This document shows, piece after piece, positions 1 to 11,560 of a DNA stretch of 64,000 bases (position 1 is the first letter of the stretch; every line of letters starts with the position of its first letter). A model generated the notes under the pieces. That model was not told where the DNA came from, did not search any database, and saw only the letters and a list, made by a program, of their open reading frames with translations. The stretch comes from Chlorocebus sabaeus (taxonomy: Eukaryota > Chordata > Mammalia > Primates > Cercopithecidae): assembly GCF_047675955.1 (NCBI RefSeq), contig NC_132911.1, positions 73,255,133-73,319,132 on the forward strand. Direction: 5' to 3'. Made by a program: the position numbers and the translations under genes.

Positions 1-384
1 CATGGTATATATGTGCCACATTTTCTTTATCCAGTCTATCATTGATGGGCATTCGGGTTGGTTCCAAGACTTTGTTATTGTGAACAGTGCTGCAACAAAC
101 ATATGTGTGCATGTGTCTTTATAGTAGAATGATTTATAATCCTTTGGGTATATACCCAGTAATGGGATTGCTGGGTCAAATGATATATCTAGTTCTAGAC
201 CCTTGAGGAATTGCCACACTATCTTTCACAATGGTTGAAATAATTTACACTCCCACCAACAGTGTAAAAGCGTTCCTATTTCTCCACATCCTCTCCAGCA
301 TCTGCTGTTTCCTGACTTTTTAATGATCAACATTCTAACTGGTGTGCGATGGTATCTCATTGTGGTTTTGATTTGCATTTCTAA
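1..384 (-). mobile_element. L1 3'-half fragment (ORF2 C-terminus), antisense, cut by window edge
   Basis: The reverse strand reads as the end of L1 ORF2. Positions 226-417 encode a frame ending in the Cys-rich segment (CWRGCGEIGTLLHCWWEC), with the usual histidine kept. The text runs in parallel with the full-length L1 at 39480-39865 and stops abruptly near 384, the 5' truncation point. The 3' UTR and tail lie outside the window. Many substitutions and broken frames show an old, dead L1P-type copy. Confidence 0.9.
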
Positions 385-3300
385 AGAGGTAATTTTATAA
401 CAAGAGGGCAGAATCATAGTATCTTTTCAGGTCTGCTTCTGTTATACCTCCTAGAGGGTGTTGCATGCTGGGCTATATCTTCTAGCAAGCGAGTAGTCGT
501 AGAGTGCCACACACAAAAATGCCATTTGGTAACTGCATTTTAATAAGAACCCCTAATGGTCCTCTGTCAAAAGAGACATATCACTAGTTTGAGCCTCCTT
601 CCATTTTTGTGTGGCTGTGCATAAACTGCTTTCTAGTGTTCTGTTTTCTCTATAGGTAACAAAGAAATGGTCATGTGGAAGAAGATGAGTAATTTCAAAT
701 GAAAAAGAAAAAATACCGTTAACCCAATTTTTTACACTATTTTTATTCAATATGCTAATATGTTACCTGTAGATAAGTTGGAAATTTTTAATGGTAACCA
801 AACTTTCATAGGCAAAACTAAAATATGTAGCACCGTAGAAAATAGTAAGAAATTACTTCCATTATAAGTAATCCATGAAACCTTTGTAAACAGAATATCA
901 TTTTTGTATATGTCTATTTGGAATGGATGTGTGCATATACTCATTAATGCGAGGGTTGCAGCTTGTGAACCTGAAGGCAGAAAAAAATCTCAGATAAACA
1001 ATAGAAATGAGCCATAACTTTGGTGTAGAAAGTAGAGAATAAGAAATGAATTAGAGAGGAGACAGAGAGTGAGGAAGAGAAATCATTTTTCTTTAGGAGC
1101 TGAAAAAATATGAAGGCCTTGGGAAAATTAGGTAAGAATAGCAGTGTATGAGAATCAGAGATGGGAAATGAAAAATCAGCCTTAGCAACAACTTTCTTGA
1201 GATCAAGAGGAACTCAATCAAAACTTGCCATTATACCTGTGGTGGAATAAGAGTGGCGTCAGGGGACAAATCTTTCCTAGAGATCTTTGGAGAGAAGGAC
1301 CAATGGTAGGGAAAACAGACTCATGAAAGTATACTGGCAATCTGAACCAAAGAAGTACTTCAGCGTTCCTCTAAGCTCTGACTATGTAGAGTACAATAGT
1401 ATTTTCTGCATGAGGCAAGTGGTCTAAGATGATGTTTCAATTCCAGACATATTACATATGGTATAGGGGTAGTGGGATGGAAAGGATGGAGGAGGGGGCT
1501 GGGCTATAATCTCCAGCAAGTGAGTACTCAAAGGGTGGTGGCTGCAGAGGGACAGGAAAAACAGGGGCCCTGGATTCCTTGTACCTGCCCATCTTCCTTC
1601 AAAATGTTTATGAATAATGGAACAGTAGTGGGAGATTATAAACACGTTCTACTTTCGTCTTGCTTTTAAGTGTTACTTCTTGTTTTAAACTTAAAACTGT
1701 AGCATTAACTGGGAGAGGATGATCAGAGAACTGTGTAATTTTGGTTATATCTATAACACTATGTTTTTCAAATTATACACATTTTACAGGAAGACAAATG
1801 ACTGCAAATAGGCTATAGGTAGTCTTCCACATATAACACTTTATTGACCGTTACAGAAATGCTTTCCACTTTGATAATGCAATATTAAACAATGTAATTA
1901 TTGGTAATTGTGTAATTATTAGTAATAATGGCTGTTAGTATTTATAATTTGAGGTCTTATTACAAGATTTTCTAAAAATGGAGGCTCTAAGATATGAATC
2001 TGTCGCCATAAGCTAAAGCAAAAAGAGTATGATGGGATGGCCATATATTGAGTAATTCACGGTGAATTACTACAACGCAAAATAGTGCGACTAGGAAGAT
2101 GCATTTTTTTTTTCTATCAAAAATAAGCTTTTTTCCGCATTGCAACATGGAATATCTCATTGTCAAAAAAACAAAGGCCACTGGGTTTGTCTCAGCTGAG
2201 TTAACAAAGCCCCACAGCTGCTTTTTTTAAAAGATCATTTGTGGTAAACCATTTAAGAGAAGGGAGGGAGAGGGAGAGAGAAAAAGAGAGAGAGATTTTT
2301 ACAAAACATTCTGATTCATGTTCTCCCCAATCCTTCCTCCACCTCAGACAATCTTATTCCATTATCAGAAGGTAAAGAAATCAAAGTTTCGCAACTAGAA
2401 TTTTAATAAAGATGGTGGACTTTTAAGTCCATCAGTAGGGCAAAGATAGAGCCAGAAGGGAGGGAACAGAAGTGAAGCACCTGAGCAGTTCTTCTCCTGG
2501 ACTTCCTCCACATCGCTCCTCCCCCAAGTCAGAAACTCGGCTTGGCAGCACTGATAACTGTTAAAGTGGCCACTGTGACTCAACCTGGAGGGGGGTGAGG
2601 TGGGGCCAAAAGAGCCTGCTCATGCGTCAGTGGGAATTGACACAGTGACCCTTGCCTCATTCCTATGATCTTGGCTACCACAGATATTCCTGAATTTCTT
2701 GGCTATTCAAGATAGTTGACCACACAACATCCAAAGATTAATAAAACAAAAAAAAACATAAATACCCTAAGAGTTTCAAAATATTGATGAGAAGATCCAT
2801 AGAAATGTTAGACAATTACCTTGTCACTAACATTGGCACCATCGCTATATAGCTTTTAATATAAACCAAAAGCAAATAATATTCCAGAATATTCCAAATG
2901 GCTCTGACAGCTTGGTCCCCCAACCCCATCCCCCAAGAGGAACCATTGAAGCAGGTTTTCTGTTACTGCTCCCTTTCACTCCTTGACTAAACTGTGAAAT
3001 ACGAGTTTAGTGACTTCTGGTCCATGCTGTTTATTTCATGCTTTCACATTGAAAATGAGAATTTCCTGACCCCCTCCTCTTTCATTCTTATGTGAGGGTG
3101 AATAAAATAAAGACTTTGGCAATCTTGGATCTCAGTCTACCTCCGGAAGACCTAGAGTACTAGATTTTATAAAATATGCAGGAGCTTTACCTCTGCTTTT
3201 TGCAAACAGCTTTGCAATGATTTTCTGTTTGTCAATCTATCCTATTGAAAAATGTGGCTGACATCATCTTTTGCCTCACGTTTATGCTAGACAGTACTTT

Positions 3301-4900
3301 CTTTGAAGGACCTAGAAAATCAAACAGTCAGAACATGGGGATTTCAAATAAACCTGATTGTTTCCCCCACATGCTGGTAGCTCCTTCTGGCCTGTATAGC
3401 ATGCTACTGCACCTCCAGTAGAAGGTGGTCAAAATCTTGAAGACAGGTGCAACAAATCACACAGCCTCTCTCTTTTTACTATGTAGGCAACTCTGTTTGG
3501 CAAATGGTAATGGCAGAGGAGTCCAAGTGGGAGAAAAATGAAAGTAAAAGCTGAAGTACGTCAAAAAGAATTGTTTGTGTCCTTTTCTCCTCACTTTCTT
3601 TAACAATCAAAATTTGGGCTCATGTAACTTCTTTTTATCTCAATAGCAATTGTATAATGTCTCAAAACAGAGTTTAAAACTCCTTTTTACATGAAGCAAC
3701 AGAAATTAACAGATATCCTACTCTCAGAGGAATAAAAAATATTAATACTATTCCAAATATTTCGTATGTTTATATAAGGACCTTATCCATAAAGTAATAT
3801 GATAGCAAAATTTACGGAAAAATTACTTAAAAATGTGTGACTGAATTTATTAGAAAATGAGGCTTGTAAAAAATAGAATATTACTTATTTTCCAAGTTAG
3901 TTTGATTTCTTTCTAGATACCTGTTTTTATGGGGAAAGTTGGAATGTGTTGCTTGCTTATATTTAAAATTGTGGAAGCTAAATAGGCTTTTCTAAATTAC
4001 TTACCAGTGTGAATTATCCATTTTTTATCATCCAAAACATTTGTGTTTTGCACAGTTTTTGTCTTGCATGATATAACTACCTAAGCTTTACATAGACTTT
4101 AAATTGGAAAGGTGACAACAATGACTTATAAGATTGATTGAGCCATTATTTTACTCACAATTTATGTAACATTATGTTGCCAGAATTTCAGGAAACTGCA
4201 GACGAATCAGGCATACATTCTTTCTTCAACAAACTAAGAGACTAGTAAAGGAGAAGACATTTAGGTAAATAACTTTGGGACAAAATTGAAAGAATAAATG
4301 ACTAGAAAAACGATACATGCACTGTTACATTTGTGGAGGACTCATCAGCAAATGGCTTTTTAAAAATGATTTTCACATGTGATTTATTGAGAAAAGGCCA
4401 CTTTAAAATAGAATTATATAATTGGAAAAGGAGAGTGAGTCATGTTCATTCTGTAGGAGGTAATTTGAAAGACTAAATCTTTTAAACTATATAGAACCTC
4501 AATAACATATGTGCCCATCTAAAGTTTTATATGAAACTCATATCTATATTTTATAAACAACTCTAAAACTTACAAATAAAATTCCTCAAAGGAGAATTTC
4601 AACAAGATATATCTTTTAGATATCCATAAGAAAAAAATCATATTAATTTAAATAGATATATATATTATAGGAGAGAAGGTTTTTTTATTGCAAAACACTT
4701 AGGATAAAGAAAGACTTCATATGGGAGCAATACTTTCAGTGAGTGGTAAAAATGTCTACAATCTAAGCATAAAAAGATAGAGAAACGTAGTCCCAAAGAA
4801 CGTAAACAGCAAAGACATGGCGCAAGGAACTATGGGCATGTGTGGAAATGCTGTATACGTGTGTTTATACATGAAGGGGAATATGACATATTCAGTATGA
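385..4900. other. Unassigned AT-rich sequence, no gene seen
   Basis: I recognise no gene or clear transposon here. ORFs are short (under 75 codons) with no family resemblance. A GA-rich patch lies at 2256-2295. A short similarity between about 466-510 and 1490-1530 is described in the findings. Confidence 0.5.
2256..2295. repeat. (GA)n-rich simple repeat
   Basis: Imperfect purine tract of GGGA and GAGA units. Confidence 0.85.
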
Positions 4901-4904
4901 AGGT

Positions 4905-5185
4905 TGAGGTCACATTGTAGAAGGGGTTGACTACTATGTGATGCAGCTATTCCTGGGATGGCAGTGGTAAACCATTAAAGTGTTTGAACAGATGAGTACA
5001 TGATATTGAAGTTGTTCCTTAGGGAACAGTAAACTAACTGCAGTATTTTAAATACAGGGGAGTGTAGGGACTTATGAAAATGTTACTATACTAGTCCAGG
5101 TGGAGACTGATGATTAAATATTGAGTGGCTAAATAAAAGTCATAGCAGTAGGAAGAGAAAGAAATGGATGATAACATGACTGTAT
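4905..5185 (-). repeat. L2 fragment, antisense
   Basis: Diverged text matching the reverse of L2 ORF2: a replaced form of 'agccattggagggttttgagc', then 'tactagtccaggtggagactgatg', corresponding to the L2 segment usually read as 'gcctggattactgcaatagc' on its sense strand. No frame survives. Assignment is from remembered consensus. Confidence 0.6.
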
Positions 5186-6735
5186 CCTAGTGACAAAAGT
5201 ACATGAGATCATGGGGAAAAACTTTACCTCCTCCACTTATTTTCCCTAGAAATATAAAAACTATCCTTGTTTTGGAAGACTTTTGAACAAATACTGAGCC
5301 ATCTTGAATGATGGACCAAGTGAATCTTGAAAACAGCTCTCGTTATCATTCCACATTGATTCGAGTTTCTTCTTGTTCTTGCAGAAAAAGTTCAAAGTCA
5401 TGTACTCAGAGTACTTTCAACAGTATTGTGCAAGTGTGGAGTTGACTAAATGCACGTATTTCCATCTGATGTCAAACATGCTGCCAAACCTTAATTTTAC
5501 AATGAAACTACAGTTTGCCAAACAGAAAATCACAGCGCCACAGTTCCTCTGAATTCCAGGGTGCCAGTTGACCTGTGGACACATGCTTGTCCTAGTGCTG
5601 GAATTAAGGAGTGCTCCTCTAGGGCCATTTGGTTCACAGAATGAATAAGCCTGTGTATGTGACCTGATATTTTTATGTCAGTGATTTACTTCACTGTCTC
5701 TTCAAATTAAGTTTCAGAGAACCTACTTTTCTTTATGTCAGTTGTTCTTGCTGAAGTCTAAATAAAGGAAATTTAACCTAATCAAACTATAGACTGAAAA
5801 TAAACAAGAAAGGGGAAAAGCAAGCAGCCTATGTTATTGGAATTCCAAGGGCTCTTTTAGTTTGGCCAACACTACTTCTATTAGGGAGCCTCCAGTGGGA
5901 TCATTGGTAAATGTATAAACAAAAGCCAAGTACTATCAAGTAATTGTCTGGCAATATCAGAATATTTCCATTTTATTTAAGAAGAAAGCACCCATTGGTG
6001 TCAGTGAGCATAACAGAACAGTGAGGAAATTCACATTGGCATGGAATGGCTTTTCCCCATTAAGCCATAAAGAGCAGGCTGAGTTACGTTCATGGCTTGC
6101 CAAACACGTTTCAGCTGAAGTCAAGAAAGTGGAAAATGCTTGAGTATTTCATTGTTTAATGAAGAACACCAGATATATAGAGAGACATGCAAAAGGCAGG
6201 AATTTATTGACTGACAAACATGCTCAAATGGAAATAGGGAACCAGAGGACTGGCCAGAGAATAGATTTTCCTGTAATAGCTTGCAACTGAAAGTTCCTGG
6301 AAAAGACCACCCTCCCAGAGAATGGAGAGCTACTCATGTGTGCATGGCAGAGGTAATCTGAATAGCCTAAATTTTCAAACCAGACAATTTAGGAAATTAT
6401 ATGACTGGAATTGTAAAGCCTGCAATTCTACTCCATATATCACAAAGCAGTGTATTTCTTATCCTGTAATCTTTTATGTATGAAGTTCCACAAAAAATGT
6501 TTAGTGAAAATTGTTCTTTTTTTTAACTTTTGAGATCTTATTAATTTGAGGTAACTGGGAGGTTTGTGAATTATCAGACTGTCTGCATCATAGGCTCTTT
6601 CTAAACCAGTTATCATATAGAAAGAAAGAGACAGAGAGAGAATCCCTCAATTGAGGGAAGAAAAAAAGAGAACTAATTTACCAGTATTTTTCAAATGTAA
6701 TTAATTTACGGCTCAGAGTAGTCCATTGTGGTTGA
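5186..6735. other. Unassigned sequence
   Basis: No recognised repeat or gene. A short GA-rich patch occurs near 6620-6640. Confidence 0.5.
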
Positions 6736-6737
6736 CA

Positions 6738-6890
6738 TTTTTTCACCCCATTTTGTACATGGGAAAGAGAGACTTGAGAGGTTTAAATAAGTCATCCAAG
6801 GTCACACAGATAGGAGAAGCTCAAAAGTGAACTATTTTTCACTTAGCGATCTCTGACTCTTCTGGACCCCTAGCGTTCCCCACCACAAGC
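6738..6890 (-). repeat. MIR, antisense
   Basis: Contains the reversed MIR core: 'ccccattttgtacatggg', followed by 'aagtcatccaaggtcacac' and the trailing part of the element. Diverged, as expected of a mammal-wide SINE. Confidence 0.8.
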
Positions 6891-7039
6891 TCAGCATGCC
6901 AACAACTGATAAGAAAAGCTCCTTCAAAGTAGCCTAATGATTGGATGCGATTTATTTCTCACTGTTATTCCAAAGATTATATGCAAGTGGACAGCATGTT
7001 TCACAATTTATGATATTATTCTGTGTTTGAAGATATCTT

Positions 7040-7240
7040 TTCCAGTCCTGCCACAGCTTAGCTTTGTGACCTTAGTCAAGTTACTTAATCTCTCTGAGAT
7101 TCACTTTCTTCATGTGTGAAATGGAGGCAATAAAACCGACCTCATGGATGATTATATTCAGTGAGCTAATCTACGTAAACACTAAGCATGGTGTCTGTCA
7201 TATAGTGACGATCTGTCAAGGCAAGTGATTATAACCAGCT
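7040..7240 (+). repeat. MIR, sense
   Basis: Reads as the MIR body in sense: 'ctgccacagcttagctttg', 'accttagtcaagttactta', then 'cttcatgtgtgaaatggag' and a 3' part with 'gtgtctgtcatatagt'. It lies about 150 bp from an antisense MIR (6738-6890), giving an inverted pair. Confidence 0.88.
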
Positions 7241-7984
7241 AGGTTATACGACCTTAACAAACAGCCACCAAAATATCAAAGTTAATTTATCATTTATTTT
7301 GATATCAATCATTGGTCAGTTAAGCTCTAAATTCAGCTTACTCAAGGTCCCAAGATGAAGGAAACTTCATTTCAGTATGACACAGGCTTCCTTGGTCAGT
7401 AAGAGAAATAAAAATAATGACTCGCACACTGGTTCTTAAAACTTTCACCTGAAAGGAAACATGATACTTCTGCTCACATTTCACTAGTCAAAGAAGGTTG
7501 TATGACTCTGTCAAATTCACAGGGGGTCAGTGTGCCCAGAGCCAATCACAATAATGATTTAAAATAGTTTCTACCATTAGCTTGCAAAAAGGAATGCAAA
7601 CCTAAATCCTCTATAGTAAGCATTATTTAGTCAAGTCATTATTAATGACATCTTATCATCTTAGCAAATGTAAAATCTCTTACTATCCAAATTTATTCAT
7701 TTCCAAGTTCAATTACCAAAGGATTGGAACTGAAACATCAGTACTGGAAATCAAAAGAGACACTCCCCTAAACTGAAAATCATCTTTCTCCTACATATAC
7801 TCTTCATGCAGATATCCCAGGTATAAGAATTTTTCTATTATTTCCCCGCCTCTCTCTCTACCTCTTCCATTTCTCTCTCTTCCATCTTCCTCTCTCCCCT
7901 TCCATATATTATGCATAGATATGTGTGTGCGTATATATACATTTTTTTTTAATTGTTCAAAAGTTGGAGATATAATGCCCCATT
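7241..7984. other. Unassigned sequence with a CT-rich patch
   Basis: No gene seen. A pyrimidine-rich tract (CTCTCT and CTTCC units) runs about 7846-7905, followed by a short TG/TA patch near 7920-7940. Confidence 0.5.
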
Positions 7985-9086
7985 TCCTCTAAGTATTTTA
8001 GTATACATTTTCACACACACAAAAGCATGCTCTTATATAATCAAAGTATAATCATAAACACGAGGAAATCAACACCAATAAAATAATACCATCCAATTCA
8101 TAGGCCCCATTCAGATTGTGTGGATTGCATCAATAATATTATTTATAAGCTCTTTCCCTTCTGGTTCAGGATCCAGTCATTTAGTTGTCGCATCCCTTTA
8201 ACCTCCTAAATTGTAACAGTTCCTCTGGGTTTTATTTTTCCCTGAATTTCATGATCTGAACATTTTTTGAGGCATATAGACGAGTTACTTAGTAGAATAT
8301 TCCTCATTTGGGGTTTGCTTGATTCAGGTTATGCATTTTTTGGCAGGAGCACCCCAGAAGATCCCGTATTCTTCTCATTACATTATTTCAATAGATGCAT
8401 GTGATGTTGGTTTTACCACTTGGTTAGCCTAGTGTCTGCCAGATTTCTACAATTTAAGAATAATTAATGATGTTTTTGCATTTCAAATATTTTAATAAGT
8501 ATTTAATGAAAAGATACTTTATAACTATTTAATTATTCTACTCCCTATCAAACATTCACAAGAGGGTTTGAGTATATTTTGATAATTTTTGTCTGAATCA
8601 GTTGTTACCATGAGGTAGCCAAAGCCAGTCATTTTTAAAATCAATAATTTCTGATTAGTTGGCATACTACCCTCAGATAGAGATTTTTCCTTCACTTATT
8701 CATTCATTCACTCAGATCAGCATGTACTTACAGATTCTTATTTTCCAATTGGTTATAATCCTTTACTATCATACTTTTTTCGATGCTACTTTTTTTCCAG
8801 ATTTGGCTAATAAAAGCATCCCTAAGCTGGTTTCTTGATATTTCCCCATCATTCTTTAAGCAATTCCTATTTTTTTTTCACACAAAAAAGTGTTCAAGGT
8901 TCTTGTACATTGTTTTTTTGCTCTAATTCTGAGATCAGTTGTTTCTCCAGGACTCCCTGGTTCCTTTTGTGGGGACATAATATTTAGAAAATAACATCTG
9001 GCTTCTCAGTATGCTCATTGCTACTGTAGTGTCATTGCTTTCTAGTCTTTCTCAGAGAATACAGTATAGAACCAGGAAACACCTCT

Positions 9087-9130
9087 CACACACATACACA
9101 TACACACACACATATACCCACATACACACT
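9087..9130. repeat. (CA)n microsatellite, imperfect
   Basis: CACACATACACATACACACA units, interrupted. Lies inside the old L1M-type 3' UTR, where a CA tract is usual. Confidence 0.9.
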
Positions 9131-9167
9131 TATAAATTTACCCACCTGTGCATCTATTTCTAGATCC

Positions 9168-9172
<5 letters not shown>

Positions 9173-9198
<26 letters not shown>
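9173..9198. repeat. (TA)n microsatellite
   Basis: About 13 uninterrupted TA units, likely length-polymorphic. Confidence 0.95.
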
Positions 9199-9203
<5 letters not shown>

Positions 9204-9340
9204 AAAATTGTGAATTCACACCAATACCACCAATCTCAGTTCAACTTCAAAGAGTCTATCCTATCTCCTTCACCTCACTTATTCTTATATATTGTACACC
9301 AGGGTCCATTGTTCCTGTCCCAGGTCCCTGAGGTGCCTAA

Positions 9341-9689
9341 AGACTCTGTTTTTATCATAAAACAATTTGCAAATTATAGTAAGAATTGAAATATTTCTTT
9401 CATGGTATGGTCTCGCTTTATTCACAACAAAAACAAAGAACATATTTATGAAAGAACCACTGAACTGGAAATGGCAAAAGACTTTTCAGGTATAAATAAT
9501 GATTTGTGTGCCTACAAATTTACAAAATAGCACAGGAAATAGTTTCTTAGTAAAATTTTTGTCCTTTTGTTCCCGAATTACACATAATAAGGTCTACATT
9601 TAATATGGAGAATACATGAAGTTTTCTTATTAGCATTGAATTGAGTTCACTAATTTTTGTGTGTGTGTATATGTAAAAAAACATCTGCA
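9341..9689. other. Unassigned sequence
   Basis: No gene or repeat recognised. A short GT run lies at 9657-9668. Confidence 0.5.
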
Positions 9690-11560
9690 GTGGGACTTTT
9701 GATTCCAGCCAAGATGGAGTAGACCTCACTCCTCCCATGTTCTCTCTTGAAAAATTATAAAAACTCCAGATATAGTACAACAAACAAGCATAGAAAGACA
9801 CTGAAAAGTGGAAAGACGATGGACTGCCTAGGGACCTCAGGACTTGAGGAGCAGCACAGTGGTGAGTCACCTCAGTTTTTGTAATTGCCTCCTATATATC
9901 CTAGACAGAACACTGCAGAAGCCTTCAACTGCAAACTGCCAGCAGACACTCAAAACAACACACAAGATTTCTATTCCTCCTCACCAAGATGTAAGGAAAA
10001 GGTGACCTATCAACAGAAAACATTTTTGGCCCAGCTACATCCAAACGTTAACAGAAAATCCTCCTTCAGTCCCCATGGTTCCAGTGGGAATGAGCAAGGA
10101 AGTAATCTTCCACCTTACCCCTCCACCCTGTGAAAACAAGCAGTGATGCACTCTTTCCTCTATTGGGTGATATGAGTCTTTCTATGCAGGGACCTGAACC
10201 TCTACCCCCACTCAACATGAAGACTGGAAAATGTGTTGCAAGTCAGGACTAGTTAACATTCCTGGAGTCAGCAGATGCAGGAGAGAGCTGAACACCTATG
10301 CGTATCCAGTAGCAACAAGACTGAATGAGGAGGTACAATGCCTTGCTACTCCACTTTTCCCCACTATGGTGTCAGAAGGGCACGGTGGGAAGCTGAGCCT
10401 CCATCTCTATCAGGTATCAATGAGGCAGAAGAAGGTTGTGGGACACAGGATCAGTTAGCACTCCACTTCCCACTGGTGTGATCAGAAACTAGTGGTGAGC
10501 TAAATTTCTAACCCACTTCTGCAGCAACAAAGGGGTAAAGCTAAGTATATCTGACTCTCACACTCACACTACACATCAACAGGGCAATTGCCTTGAATAA
10601 AAGACTGAATAGAATCTGTAGTTACATAATCTAATACCCAAAATGTTCAGCATGCAGTAAGAAACTCACAGGAAAATTCCAACTTGAGTGAGAAAAGACA
10701 ATGAACAGACACCAGCACCCAAGTGAATCAGATGTTGGAATTAAGTGACAAGAATTTTAAAGCAGTAATTACAAAAATATTTTATGTAACAATGACAAAT
10801 TCCCTGACACAAATTTAAGAAACAAAAAGTCTCAGTGGAGAAGCAGCAATTATACAAAAAGAACCAAATGGAAATTATAGAACTAAAAAATATAATAATA
10901 ATACAACCTGATGGATGGGCTTAATAATAGAATGGAGATGACAGATTGAATCAGTGAAATTGAAAACAGATCCATAGAATTTTTCCACTCTTAACAACAG
11001 AGAGAAAATAGACTGCGAAAAAATTAACAGAATATCAAGAACCTGTGAAACAGTACCAAAAGATCTAGTATGCATATTATCAAAGGCCCAGAAGGAGATT
11101 TTAAAAAAAAGAACATTATTGAAAAAGTATTCCATGAAATGATGACTGAAAAGTTCTCAAATTTGGTAAAAAACATAAATTTACACTTCAGAAAATTTAG
11201 CTAACTTCAAATAGCATAAAATTAGACAAATTTATGCCAAGATATGTCAAAATTAAATTTGTAAAATGTAAAAACAAAGAAAAACCTTGAAAGTACCCAG
11301 AGAGAAACAACACGTTACCTATTAAAGAACAAAAGACAACAGATTTCTCATCTAAAACCATGAAGGCCAAAAGGAAGTGGCACAACATCTTTCAAGTACA
11401 AAAAGAGAAACATTGTCAGCTAAGACTTCTCCATCAGGAGAAAATACCCTTCCAGAATGAGGAAAAATCAAAACATTCTAAGAAGAAAAACCAAGATAAT
11501 ATATTTCTAATATGTCTACCCTAAAACAGCTAATGTAAGTTCTTTAAACAGTCAATAATG
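9690..11560 (+). mobile_element. Old L1M/HAL1 5' UTR plus ORF1 relic, sense
   Basis: Opens with an L1-like 5' end ('ccagccaagatggagtagac', around 9698). It continues through a degraded leader to an A-rich ORF1-type region. The ORF1 C-terminal part is recognisable at about 11340-11560 ('aaccatgaaggccaaaagga', 'gtggcacaacatctttcaag', 'ctaatgtaagttctttaaac'). No ORF over about 90 codons remains. No ORF2 follows, which fits either HAL1 (a half-L1 lacking ORF2) or a broken L1M. Confidence 0.68.

Larger units (their letters stand above)
7985..9340 (-). mobile_element. Old L1M-type 3' UTR, antisense (subfamily uncertain)
   Basis: A long, collinear, diverged match to my memory of the long 3' UTR of L1MC/L1ME-type elements read in reverse. 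Landmarks are 'ggttatgcattttttggcag' near 8330, 'gttggcatactaccctcag' near 8660, 'cccatcattctttaagca' near 8850, and the CA/TA-rich stretch followed by 'caccaataccaccaatctca' near 9220. No coding frame. Subfamily and exact ends are uncertain. Confidence 0.6.

Noticed and set aside
9060..9200. CA/TA tracts as a separate regulatory element
   Set aside because: This CA-rich tract is a usual part of the L1M-type 3' UTR in which it lies.
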